The position numbers were made by a program, and so were the translations under genes. The notes under the pieces are model-generated. The model saw only the letters and a list, made by a program, of their open reading frames with translations. It was not told where the DNA came from and made no database searches. This document shows, one piece after another, positions 8,549-16,514 of a DNA stretch of 64,000 bases. The number at the start of each line of letters is the position of its first letter. The stretch's first letter is position 1. Source of the DNA: Kiritimatiellia bacterium (GTDB lineage Bacteria > Verrucomicrobiota > Kiritimatiellia > CAIQIC01 > Lenti-01); NCBI GenBank assembly GCA_017527155.1, contig JAFXQI010000060.1, positions 1 through 64,000 on the forward strand. The letters are read 5' to 3'.

Positions 8549-9628
8549 ATGGCAACCTTGGGTTCCCAAGCACTGACGCTCCGCGACACCGCCGAGGCCG
8601 CCCGCAATAAAGACGGCAGCCTCAAGGCGAACATCCTCGATCTCGTGTCCGAGGACAACGGAGTCCTCGACGACACGACGTTCATGCGGGCCGACGACGG
8701 CGACAAGCTGTCGACCGACTTCCGCAACCTCAATCCCCACGGCACGTGGGTGGCGCTCAACGAAGGCGTCCCCGCATCCAAGACCGGCTTCTCGACCGCA
8801 TGGGACACCTGCGGGCGCATCAAGGCGCGCATCGAGATTCCGATGGACACGTGGAACAAGACCAAGGACAAGGAAGCGCTCTGGCAGATGCACGTCAGGG
8901 CCCACCGCGAAGGGCTGCGAGAGGACGTTGCGACGGCCCTCTTCTACGCCAACATCGCCAACGAGCCGCGGAAGTTCAACGGCCTCTGCGACTTCTACGA
9001 CAAGTACGGCTATGCCGGCGCTACCCGCAAGCAGTTCTTCTACAACGTCATCAACGGCGGCGAGAGCGACGTCGGGACCGCCGGCGGCACCGCGGGCACC
9101 CTGCTCAACTATGTCAACGCCTCGAAGCCTCTCCGCTCCATCTGGCTTGTCGGCTGGGGCGAATTGGCCACGACGTGCTTCTACCCCGAGGTCAGCAAGT
9201 ATGCCGGCCTGACGTTGGAGCCGATGAAGGAAATGCAGCTCCAGGACGCCAACGGGAATCCCATCTGGGCTCAGACGCAGGAAATCATCTGGGAGGTGGG
9301 ACTTGCCGTCCGCAACTTCCAGAAGACCGGGCGCATCTGCAACGTCCAGCTCGAGACCGCGCAGTCCACGGCGGACTACGCGAAGAGCCTGATCAAGCAC
9401 ATGCGCCATCTCCGCGGCCGCGTGAAGGACGGCGGCGTGCGCAAGGCCTGGTACATGACGCAGGACCTCTGGGAGACCGTCGAAGATGCGCTCTTCGCGA
9501 TGACCCAGGGGAACGCCATCAAGTACGGCGACCTGCAGCAGTCCAAGCCGGACGCGCTGTGGGGCATCCCCATCCACATCTGCGACTGCCTCGACACCGA
9601 CGAACCCCTCGTCACCAAGGCCGCCTGA
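8549..9628 (+). CDS. Major capsid protein (GP7/Bbp17-like)
   Basis: A 359-residue capsid subunit. The N-terminal segment ATLGSQALTLRDTAEAARNK followed by ILDLVSEDN, and the central FNGLCDFYDKYG and NASKPLRSIWLVGWG segments, fit the GP7-type major capsid family of BPP-1-like podoviruses, which has the HK97 fold. It lies between scaffold and cement genes with a strong AGAAAGGAA ribosome site before ATG 8549. It should be the most abundant virion protein. Confidence 0.88.
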   Translation: MATLGSQALTLRDTAEAARNKDGSLKANILDLVSEDNGVLDDTTFMRADDGDKLSTDFRNLNPHGTWVALNEGVPASKTGFSTAWDTCGRIKARIEIPMDTWNKTKDKEALWQMHVRAHREGLREDVATALFYANIANEPRKFNGLCDFYDKYGYAGATRKQFFYNVINGGESDVGTAGGTAGTLLNYVNASKPLRSIWLVGWGELATTCFYPEVSKYAGLTLEPMKEMQLQDANGNPIWAQTQEIIWEVGLAVRNFQKTGRICNVQLETAQSTADYAKSLIKHMRHLRGRVKDGGVRKAWYMTQDLWETVEDALFAMTQGNAIKYGDLQQSKPDALWGIPIHICDCLDTDEPLVTKAA

Positions 9629-9651
9629 GCCAGGAAAGGAGCAAACACACC

Positions 9652-10119
9652 ATGATCACCGAAACCAACCGCCTCTGCAGCGACAAGCAGTCCCTGGGCA
9701 CCACCGCCGGGACCACCGCCTCGACGAACGTCCTGGACAACGGGACGAACACCCGCGTCTACGACGGCAACCTCCACTTCGTCGTGAAGCTGGACAACGC
9801 CGCCTCCATCGCGGGCGGGGACTCCATCCGCGTCAAGGTCCAGACGTGCGCCGCCGAGGGCTTCTCGTCCGGCGTGGTCGACCTCGTGGACACCGGCGTG
9901 GTCGCCATCGCGACCGCGAAGGCCAAGCCCTACGGGGTCCTCGTGGACGTCACTCTCAACGACATGCCGGGCATCCTGCGCTACGTGCGCGTCCAGTACA
10001 TCACCGCCGGCTCCACGGCCGCCTACACGGTCGGCCCCGTGGTGACCGCGGGCGAGTTCACCGAGTCCGCCCCGACGCACCTGAAGGACTTCAGCTCCGC
10101 GCCGCCGGCGAACGTTTGA
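9652..10119 (+). CDS. Capsid cement/decoration protein (Bbp16-like)
   Basis: A 155-residue, Thr/Val/Asp-rich, beta-type protein immediately downstream of the capsid gene with an AGGAAAGGAG site. The pattern of a short N-terminal arm, then VYDGNLHFVVKLDNAASIAG and YVRVQYITAGS strands, matches Bbp16-type cement proteins, which form jelly-roll trimers on the capsid surface. Gene order (scaffold, capsid, cement) supports the call. Confidence 0.75.
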   Translation: MITETNRLCSDKQSLGTTAGTTASTNVLDNGTNTRVYDGNLHFVVKLDNAASIAGGDSIRVKVQTCAAEGFSSGVVDLVDTGVVAIATAKAKPYGVLVDVTLNDMPGILRYVRVQYITAGSTAAYTVGPVVTAGEFTESAPTHLKDFSSAPPANV

Positions 10120-10214
10120 CCGACGGGCCGGCCCTCGCCGGGGAACTGGTTGTGTCAACGCGATCGGTTGTGTCGGACCCGGCGGGGGCGGCCCCTTTCC
10201 CAGAGGAGACAACG

Positions 10215-10520
10215 ATGAAATACATCTGCAAGCACGCCTGCATCTACAAGGGCGTCCACACCCTCCCGGACACCGTGATCGACGTGGACGAGGAGACGGC
10301 CCGGAAGAACCCGATCATCGGGTGTTCCTTCGTGCCGCTCGAACCCGCCGCCGCCGCGCCCGCGGAGGACAAGCCGGACGAGCTGGGCTTCACGATGGCG
10401 CAGTACCGCGAGAAGCTGGCCGCCTACGGCGTACAGGCCAGCCCGACGGCAACCCACGACGAACTGCGCAAGCTGCTCAACCAGCACCTCTCGACCAAGA
10501 GTCGCAAGAGCGTCAAGTAG
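10215..10520 (+). CDS. Small phage protein with SAP/HeH-like C-terminal helix pair
   Basis: A 101-residue protein starting after an AGAGGAGAC ribosome site. The N-terminal part (MKYICKHACIYKGVHTLPDT) looks like a small beta strand domain. After an Ala/Pro linker, residues 60-95 (FTMAQYREKLAAYGVQASPT...ELRKLLNQHL) read like a SAP/HeH helix-extension-helix. Such small proteins occur in head-tail regions of podovirus-like prophages. Its role is unknown. Confidence 0.65.
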   Translation: MKYICKHACIYKGVHTLPDTVIDVDEETARKNPIIGCSFVPLEPAAAAPAEDKPDELGFTMAQYREKLAAYGVQASPTATHDELRKLLNQHLSTKSRKSVK

Positions 10521-10552
10521 CCGTACCCCCCCACCCCGCGCGAGGAACCGCC

Positions 10553-13375
10553 ATGAACCTGCCCATCACCGTGACCGTGGACGTCGCGAAGGCGACGGCC
10601 AAGCTGAGCGGCCCGCTCGTCCTCGGGAACACCTACCAGGTGACCTTCCAGGGGCTGACGGAGGCGCAGGCGGCGCGGCACCCCACGCTGGTGATCCTGG
10701 GGCGGCCCCAGCTGACCAACCAGCTGGACGAGGGCGGGCGCGGCGTGGCGGTGCCGACGGTCGCGGCGATGTCCACGGTGGCCGGCGTCCTGGCGCTCAA
10801 CACTCAGGAGATGGCCGACGTGTTCTCGATGGCGGGCCTCCCGCCCCAGGCGGTGGCGGAGCGGGCGTGCGACGCTCGCAAGCCGCACGCCGTCCTGCCC
10901 GGCGAGGTCCTGCACGGGGCCGTCCGGCCGCACGCGGCGCTTGCGCTGCACTTCTACGTGACGACGCAGGGCGTGGAGGAGGCGGGCGTGGACACGTCGG
11001 CGGAGTCCAACGGCGCGACGCTCGCGCAGGGCGACTGCACGGTCCACTGGGCACCCTTCGAGTTCGACGGCAACGGCAACCCGATGATTCTCCGCGGTCC
11101 GGCGGGGCCGGTCGGTCCGATGGGGCCGGCGGGCATCGTGGCGTGGCCGGGCTGCATCACCTTCCAGCTAGACGCCGACCCTGCGTCCCCGCTCTACGGA
11201 CACCTCGTCGCGTGGGCGGAGAGCCGCTACCAGCTCTACCACGACGGCAACGACGGCCGGGAGGGGCGGCCCCTGGAACCGCACTTCCTCGTCTGCGAAA
11301 CCGAAGACCTGCCGCTCTCCGGGATGCAGCCGGGGCACATCTACCAGATCTACTACCCCGAGGTCCACGACCCGGACCAGGAGGAACACCGGCAGTACCT
11401 CGACCTCGGCGACGTGGGGGCCTCCTCCCTGTTCGCCCAAGCCCTGAAAGGAACCATGGAAGCAAGCCAACACAACAACACCTCCGCCCGGACCCTCAAC
11501 GAGACCAGTGGAAAGACAAACTCCCTGTGGGCGATTCTCAAGAACGTCTGCAACAACATCCTCGGAATCACCACGGCCTTCGCCATCGCCGCCGGAGCCT
11601 GCCTGTTCGCGGGTTCGCCGACTGGCGCGCGTGCGGAGGAAGAGAACGGCATCTGGCGTCCAAAGGGGATGCCGAAATCGGTCACGCCGGACGCCGGATG
11701 GAGCCTCCTGCAGAGCGACAGTCTGGCGGCCGCGTGGACCTTCACGAATGTCGTCGGAAACGCGAGTGCCACGCCAAACAGCGGGAACGACGCGCACGCG
11801 CCGGACGGGCACCTGCAGATAGCCGATGGGGCATTCCTGTCCGAGAACGTGCCGACGTGCAACGGCGGACAGGGTTACAGCCTGTCCTTGGGGACACTTG
11901 GCGGGTCGGCAGCCGGAACGGATGCCGCCGGCAAATCGGCCACGGACTACGATCCGCTGGCCGGTGCGGAAAAGTTCACCGTCTGCGCCTGGGTTTACCG
12001 CGAATGGACCGCGGATGATGTCAACCGGACCCGGACCAACACGGCCGCACGGATTTTCTCCGACATAGACGCTGTTGACGGTACCGGCCACGGGGTGGAT
12101 TTCCGGTTCGGAGGACTCGGCAAGCTGGTGCTCCAGGTGAACTCGGCAACGCCGGCGTATTCCGACACCGAACTCGTGCCGCCCTTCAGCCAGACCTGGA
12201 CACACGTGGCGGTGGCCTACGACAGCACGGCCGACGACGGACGCTACTGGTTCTACGTCAACGGGTATCAGGTCCAGACCGCCCGCAGCATGAAGCAGGG
12301 GGCCGTCCTGGCGAACGAAAACGCCGTCTACATCGGGAACGGCAGCAGCCAGAACACACACCACGACCAGGGGCGGTTCATCGGCGAAATCGACGACGTC
12401 TACGTCTTCAAGGACTGGGTTCCGGACGCTCCGGGGGAAAACAACCTGTCCGCAGAGCTGAAGCGCATCATGGAGACCCACGACGGCAACTTCACGACGG
12501 ACTACCAAGGCATCGGTGCGGAGCCTTTGGGCGACATCGATCCGGACACGCTGATGTACACTGCGGAGCAGGTCGAAAACATGCTTGGCGGAGTCATCCC
12601 GACGAGATGGCTCGATCATGCGACCCTGGAAGGACTGGAGATCACGGGAAGCCTCATCTTGGGCAACGATGGCATATCCTCGTGGTCGGATCTCTCCAAT
12701 CGATTTCTCCCGGCAACGTATGTGCCGAGGAATTTTGATCCACAATTTGACAGACCACGATACGATGTCGGCGGAACGGTCAACTTTACTGGCAAGCTGG
12801 GGGTTGGCGGCACCTACATCAGCAGCTGGGACGACCTCGACTTCCTGCCTGTCTTTTGGAACGACCGTATAGAGGAATACGAGCTCCATGCGAACCTTGG
12901 AGTTGAGGGCCTGAACATCAGTCCTGGCAACTTGAATGCCTATGGCGATGTCGATATCGAGGGAAATCTTTTCGTCGCTCACACTGCGGAGTTCCGCGAA
13001 ATCGCCATTGGAAACCGTTCGTGGAATTCCCTGCCCGACGTGGACGGCAAAATCACCGCCGCCACCAACACCCTCGCCGCCGACATCTCCAACACCTATG
13101 CGACGGTCTCGGCAGTGGCCGCCGTCAGCGGACAGGCCACCACCAACGCGGGCAACATCGCCACCAACTCCAACCGCCTTGACACGATCGAAGCGGACTA
13201 CCTCCAATCCACCGACATCGCTGACCTCGCGACAATCGCCTCCGTCGAGGACGTGGAGGAGCGGGTGTCGGAGCTGGAAACCAGCATCTCATCCTGGACC
13301 ACCGAGACTTGGACCTTCGTACTGGCGGATGGCACTTCCGTGACCCGATCGGTCATCATTGCAGAGGAGGACTGA
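10553..13375 (+). CDS. Large tail-fibre-like protein with collagen-like and LamG domains
   Basis: A 940-residue protein, probably a receptor-binding fibre or spike. In order it has a beta-rich N-terminal domain (1-180), a short collagen-like triplet run (GPAGPVGPMGPAG, about 182-195), a globular part, a hydrophobic stretch at 335-357 (ILGITTAFAIAAGACLFAG), a LamG/concanavalin-like domain (about 460-626), a beta region, and a trimeric coiled coil (about 836-916, ending in EERVSELETSISS). The hydrophobic stretch follows an internal ATG at 11456 preceded by GAAAGGA and reads like a signal peptide, so a shorter second product is possible. Base composition drops toward the 3' end. Confidence 0.75.
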   Translation: MNLPITVTVDVAKATAKLSGPLVLGNTYQVTFQGLTEAQAARHPTLVILGRPQLTNQLDEGGRGVAVPTVAAMSTVAGVLALNTQEMADVFSMAGLPPQAVAERACDARKPHAVLPGEVLHGAVRPHAALALHFYVTTQGVEEAGVDTSAESNGATLAQGDCTVHWAPFEFDGNGNPMILRGPAGPVGPMGPAGIVAWPGCITFQLDADPASPLYGHLVAWAESRYQLYHDGNDGREGRPLEPHFLVCETEDLPLSGMQPGHIYQIYYPEVHDPDQEEHRQYLDLGDVGASSLFAQALKGTMEASQHNNTSARTLNETSGKTNSLWAILKNVCNNILGITTAFAIAAGACLFAGSPTGARAEEENGIWRPKGMPKSVTPDAGWSLLQSDSLAAAWTFTNVVGNASATPNSGNDAHAPDGHLQIADGAFLSENVPTCNGGQGYSLSLGTLGGSAAGTDAAGKSATDYDPLAGAEKFTVCAWVYREWTADDVNRTRTNTAARIFSDIDAVDGTGHGVDFRFGGLGKLVLQVNSATPAYSDTELVPPFSQTWTHVAVAYDSTADDGRYWFYVNGYQVQTARSMKQGAVLANENAVYIGNGSSQNTHHDQGRFIGEIDDVYVFKDWVPDAPGENNLSAELKRIMETHDGNFTTDYQGIGAEPLGDIDPDTLMYTAEQVENMLGGVIPTRWLDHATLEGLEITGSLILGNDGISSWSDLSNRFLPATYVPRNFDPQFDRPRYDVGGTVNFTGKLGVGGTYISSWDDLDFLPVFWNDRIEEYELHANLGVEGLNISPGNLNAYGDVDIEGNLFVAHTAEFREIAIGNRSWNSLPDVDGKITAATNTLAADISNTYATVSAVAAVSGQATTNAGNIATNSNRLDTIEADYLQSTDIADLATIASVEDVEERVSELETSISSWTTETWTFVLADGTSVTRSVIIAEED

Positions 13376-13377
13376 CC

Positions 13378-14325
13378 ATGCGCAAGCTCCTCCCATCCCT
13401 GGTGCCCATCCTTTTCCTGTTGTCTCTCCCGTCCCGTGCCGCCGACCTCGCCGGCTGCCTCGCCTGGGAAATTCCCGAAGGCCCTGTCGCCCGCGTGGAG
13501 GTAGCCGGGGAGACGGTGTGGCCGAGCATCCCGTATGCCACCAACGGGCTTGTCGCATATTGGGATGGCATCTGGAATGCTGGGCTTGGCGTCCATGACT
13601 CCACGACCACGACTTGGGAGGACCTCTCCACCAACCACTTCGACGCCACGCAACGGGTTGCAACCGGTTGGTCATGGGCCAATGATGCCTATGTAGCCGA
13701 GGGCGCCAATTGGCAGGGCTTTCTCGTCCCCAGTGACTTTACCGCTCTGTTCGACGCAGCTCGCGGTGGCCATACGATCGAAATCATCTCGTCCATGAGC
13801 GCCACGCGGCGCATGACCATTTTTGGCGCCTATGCTTATTATTCTGTCAACTTCGAGTATTTCCCCCTAAATGGGCAGACATCATTCCGCTGGTATTACA
13901 ACGGGACACCAAGCCAAACGTTCACCGTCCCGACCAATAGGCAGAGCTTTGCAGTTGTCTCATCTTCTACAGGCACCTACGGATACATGCATGGCGCTCT
14001 CATGGCACGGAATACCACAAATTCGTATGTGTCAACTAATAGGCATACATTCGTCATCGGTGGGGAACTAGCGCGCAACGTCATGAGCATGGCTGGTGAA
14101 ATCTGCGCTATCCGGGTTTACGACCGCCCCCTGTCCTCCGCCGAAATCGCCCACAACGCGGAAATCGACGCGATTCGTTTCGGCATCGTCTCCGAGGCTC
14201 CATCCGCCGAAATGCTGTCCGCCTCCTCGCCTCGCTCCCTCTCAATCTTGCCCCGGCTGGAACAAAGCATCCCTGTCGAAGCAACCATTCTCGTCCCCGT
14301 CCATCCATGTCCAACGCCATATTGA
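13378..14325 (+). CDS. Exported LamG-like protein in the fibre module
   Basis: A 315-residue protein that begins 2 bp after the fibre stop. Residues 1-21 (MRKLLPSLVPILFLLSLPSR) form a clear Sec signal peptide with likely cleavage after SRA. The rest is a LamG-like sandwich, shown by ATNGLVAYWDGIWNAG at the start and AGEICAIRVYDRPLSSAEI near the end, a pattern typical of concanavalin-like domains. A Sec signal on a virion protein would be odd. It may be a surface protein made by the lysogen, or a cargo displayed on the host envelope. GC content is visibly lower than in the head genes. Confidence 0.7.
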   Translation: MRKLLPSLVPILFLLSLPSRAADLAGCLAWEIPEGPVARVEVAGETVWPSIPYATNGLVAYWDGIWNAGLGVHDSTTTTWEDLSTNHFDATQRVATGWSWANDAYVAEGANWQGFLVPSDFTALFDAARGGHTIEIISSMSATRRMTIFGAYAYYSVNFEYFPLNGQTSFRWYYNGTPSQTFTVPTNRQSFAVVSSSTGTYGYMHGALMARNTTNSYVSTNRHTFVIGGELARNVMSMAGEICAIRVYDRPLSSAEIAHNAEIDAIRFGIVSEAPSAEMLSASSPRSLSILPRLEQSIPVEATILVPVHPCPTPY

Positions 14326-14341
14326 CCCCAAGGAACACCTC

Positions 14342-14497
14342 ATGACTTTCCATACGCCATCTTCCGCCTCCTTCTCACACCCTCGTGTCCGTCGCCGCCA
14401 AGCATGGAGTCCGGTACCAACCATCACCATCCCCGCCGACGCCTTGGAGGACCGGGCCTGGAATCCAGACGAGCCTGAAGACAGCTCAGTTACCTAG
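14342..14497 (+). CDS. Small hypothetical protein
   Basis: A 51-residue frame from ATG 14342, with CAAGGAACAC upstream, to TAG. The N-terminus is basic and Ser/Arg-rich and the C-terminus acidic (DALEDRAWNPDEPEDSSVT). It fills the gap between two exported-protein genes. The start signal is acceptable but nothing else supports a function, and it could be non-coding. Confidence 0.4.
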   Translation: MTFHTPSSASFSHPRVRRRQAWSPVPTITIPADALEDRAWNPDEPEDSSVT

Positions 14498-14553
14498 AGT
14501 GACCACGATGCAACGAGTGATGATCTAGAAAACACCAAAGAAGAGGAAAACGA

Positions 14554-15069
14554 ATGAAAACACTTACGATCATCTTGTGCCTCGCCCTCGCACAGTGCGG
14601 GCTATCGCCCGCGTGGGCGCAGACCGTCGAGGTGCCTGAAGTCGCGCCCGCATACGAAGCGGGAGGCCCGGACGCCTCCGACCTCGCCGGGGCCACGGCG
14701 ATTGGCACCGACCTCGCCATGCTCTCCCACGTCCCCACTTCGCCCGCAGACGGGCTGGGGACGGCGACACCTGCCACGCCCTTGCCCTTGACCGTGCAGG
14801 CGGCCAGCGGCGGCGAGACGCGGCTTGGCGTGGACGTGGCTGGCATCAACGAGACGGCCGAACGGGAGGGGTGGCCGACGTGGGCGAAGGTCACATGCAT
14901 CGTCGGCGGGGTTGCGGTCGTGGCGCTGGCGTCGTGGGCGATTGTCGAAGCGACGCAGAGCGGCTCGCACACGTCCGGCGACGACAGCAGCACCCGCTAC
15001 AACATCGGAGTCGGGGGCGAAGGGAACACCGTCACCGTCCGGATCGACTCGCCGAGCCACGCACAATGA
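14554..15069 (+). CDS. Exported protein with signal peptide and one membrane segment
   Basis: A 171-residue protein with a good AAGAGG ribosome site. Residues 1-23 (MKTLTIILCLALAQCGLSPA) are a Sec signal; a cleavage site AWA-Q follows. After an Ala/Pro/Thr-rich stretch there is a membrane segment at about 110-130 (VTCIVGGVAVVALASWAIVEA) and a polar tail. The family is not recognised. It opens a run of six small, mostly membrane-associated genes that may form the lysis cassette. Confidence 0.65.
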   Translation: MKTLTIILCLALAQCGLSPAWAQTVEVPEVAPAYEAGGPDASDLAGATAIGTDLAMLSHVPTSPADGLGTATPATPLPLTVQAASGGETRLGVDVAGINETAEREGWPTWAKVTCIVGGVAVVALASWAIVEATQSGSHTSGDDSSTRYNIGVGGEGNTVTVRIDSPSHAQ

Positions 15070-15494
15070 GGACTATCATGCGCATCATATCGAACATCTG
15101 CCGCGCCGTCGGGGCGATGGCCGACCTGCTGAACTTCAAGTTCAAACGAGACGAGCGCCGCGCGCCGGAAAAGGCGGCTCAATCGATTCGAGAGGCCATC
15201 GCCGCCGGCAACGAGGAAGCCGTCAACACCCAGCTGGAACAGGCCCGCCTGAAGCGCAAGCACGGGAGCGTGCTGTTTTGCGTCCTGGCGGCGCTCTTCC
15301 TCGTTGCAGTCGCAACGCTGCTCGGATGCCAGCGCACCAAGCTCTACGTGGTTCCGGAGTCGCGCCACGCGGACAGGATGGAGGTGGACGGGCAGGCGGG
15401 CTGGTTGGTGCCCGAGGCGATGTTCCTGGACCTCTCCGAGGCATACGTCAGGGAATCACACCGGGCACAAGTGCTGGAAAGCGTGGAGGAGTGA
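15066..15494 (+). CDS. Membrane protein, possible spanin-type lysis component
   Basis: A 142-residue protein (ATG 15066; ATG 15078 is an alternative). The N-terminal 60 residues are charged and helical. A membrane segment spans about 68-87 (GSVLFCVLAALFLVAVATLL) and ends in LLGC, which looks like a lipobox with Cys88. The tail is polar. A lipobox after an internal hydrophobic segment recalls phage outer-membrane spanins, but here it lies too far in for a normal signal peptide. The call is tentative and rests on topology and neighbours. The gene overlaps both neighbours by 4 bp. Confidence 0.55.
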   Translation: MRTIMRIISNICRAVGAMADLLNFKFKRDERRAPEKAAQSIREAIAAGNEEAVNTQLEQARLKRKHGSVLFCVLAALFLVAVATLLGCQRTKLYVVPESRHADRMEVDGQAGWLVPEAMFLDLSEAYVRESHRAQVLESVEE

Positions 15495-15580
15495 TCGATG
15501 GACTGGCATCCTTCCAAACCGGCTTCGTCGGCGTCCTCGCCGGCGTGGCCGTCTTCGCGGTTGGCTTCGCCATCGGCTAG
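15491..15580 (+). CDS. 29-residue membrane peptide
   Basis: GTG at 15491 overlaps the previous stop (GTGA). The peptide is one hydrophobic helix with Gly spacing (FQTGFVGVLAGVAVFAVGFA). The exact start-stop overlap and hydrophobicity make it a plausible small membrane protein of the cassette, for example a pinholin-like peptide. It is too short for homology. Confidence 0.45.
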   Translation: MIDGLASFQTGFVGVLAGVAVFAVGFAIG

Positions 15581-15606
15581 TGCTTCGGGCGTGCGGAGGG
15601 GATGAT

Positions 15607-15792
15607 ATGAGCCGCCCCGTCCACCGTCCGTGCCCATGGCGGCAGCGCCGCAAATTCGGCAACGCCACGCGCGACTACTGCACCGTCAATGCCGGCGACC
15701 ATCCGCCGGACGCCCCATTCTGCGAGTACTGCGCCGACCGGCGGCAGCCCGTGAGAAAGCAAAACAACCCGAACCGAAAGGCCAAACGATGA
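15607..15792 (+). CDS. Small basic Cys-containing protein
   Basis: A 61-residue frame with GGAGGGG before ATG 15607. It is rich in Arg, Lys and Pro and contains a CEYC pair (DAPFCEYCADRRQP), which could be half of a zinc site together with the upstream YCTVNAGDH. The stop overlaps the next start (ATGA), so it sits in a translationally coupled operon. Function unknown. Confidence 0.5.
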   Translation: MSRPVHRPCPWRQRRKFGNATRDYCTVNAGDHPPDAPFCEYCADRRQPVRKQNNPNRKAKR

Positions 15793-16097
15793 AAACGCTC
15801 TGGAACAAACTCATCAACGCGATCCACAAGCTCTTTTCGCCCAAGCAGGTTTTCCTGCTGGTGTGGCCGGGCATGAAGGCGGAGATCGACAAGACGGTCA
15901 ACGACGGGATTCTCCAGGACCTCGCCTTCGATGCCGTCCGGACCGCCGCGGAACTGGGTCTCAAGGGCGACGACGCCTGGAAACACGCCTTCGCCAAGTT
16001 CAGCTCCAGAGTCCTGGAACTCGGCCTCGAGCTGGGGAAGCGTTTCCTGGACACCATCCTCCAGGTGGCCTACCTGCGATTCCGTGGCGAGGATTGA
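15789..16097 (+). CDS. Small helical phage protein
   Basis: A 102-residue protein, mostly amphipathic helices: a basic N-terminal helix (MKTLWNKLINAIHKLF), a hydrophobic VFLLVWPG turn, and a C-terminal helix (ELGLELGKRFLDTILQVAYL). The family is not recognised. Its position in the small-membrane-protein run suggests a peripheral membrane or lysis role, which is inference. Confidence 0.6.
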   Translation: MKTLWNKLINAIHKLFSPKQVFLLVWPGMKAEIDKTVNDGILQDLAFDAVRTAAELGLKGDDAWKHAFAKFSSRVLELGLELGKRFLDTILQVAYLRFRGED

Positions 16098-16100
16098 GCC

Positions 16101-16499
16101 ATGTGTGATGTCGCGCTCATCCAGGAGATCGAGGAGGGCACGGGCGGAGATTCCAAGACCCTCCGCCGGGCCATCGGCCAAATCATGCGGACCGTCAACG
16201 CGATCCGCGACAACATGCAGAAACTGCCGACCGTCGAACAGGTCAACAAAATCGTGGAGACAGGCCTGTCGATCCACATCAAAAGTTGCGACGCGGCCCG
16301 CGACGACAAGCAGGAGAAAACGCAGGAACACAACCGCCTGAAGCTCCTGGGCGGGAAGTTCGGTCTGGAAGCGGAGGGCAAGCCCGGCGTGCTCGTCGGC
16401 CTCTTCGTCGGCCTGGGCGTCGGCGTCGGCGGACTCCTGCTCCTGCTGATGGCCAAGGCCCATGTCTGGGCGTGGATCAAGTCGCTGGTGGCACAGTAA
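16101..16499 (+). CDS. Coiled-coil protein with C-terminal membrane segment; holin candidate
   Basis: A 132-residue protein. The N-terminal 90 residues are helical and charged, containing an EQVNKIVETGLSIHIKSCDA stretch. One Gly/Leu-rich membrane segment lies at about 98-117 (LVGLFVGLGVGVGGLLLLLM), followed by a short basic end. An N-terminal soluble coiled coil plus one C-terminal membrane helix recalls XhlA/class III-type holins, but no signature confirms it. No endolysin gene was recognised next to it. Confidence 0.5.
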   Translation: MCDVALIQEIEEGTGGDSKTLRRAIGQIMRTVNAIRDNMQKLPTVEQVNKIVETGLSIHIKSCDAARDDKQEKTQEHNRLKLLGGKFGLEAEGKPGVLVGLFVGLGVGVGGLLLLLMAKAHVWAWIKSLVAQ

Positions 16500-16514
16500 G
16501 CGGAGGTATGCGGC

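Noticed and set aside
14108-15066. Minus-strand frames opposite the fibre and membrane genes
   Set aside because: They lack ribosome sites and conserved motifs, and the plus-strand genes here have signal peptides and coupled starts.
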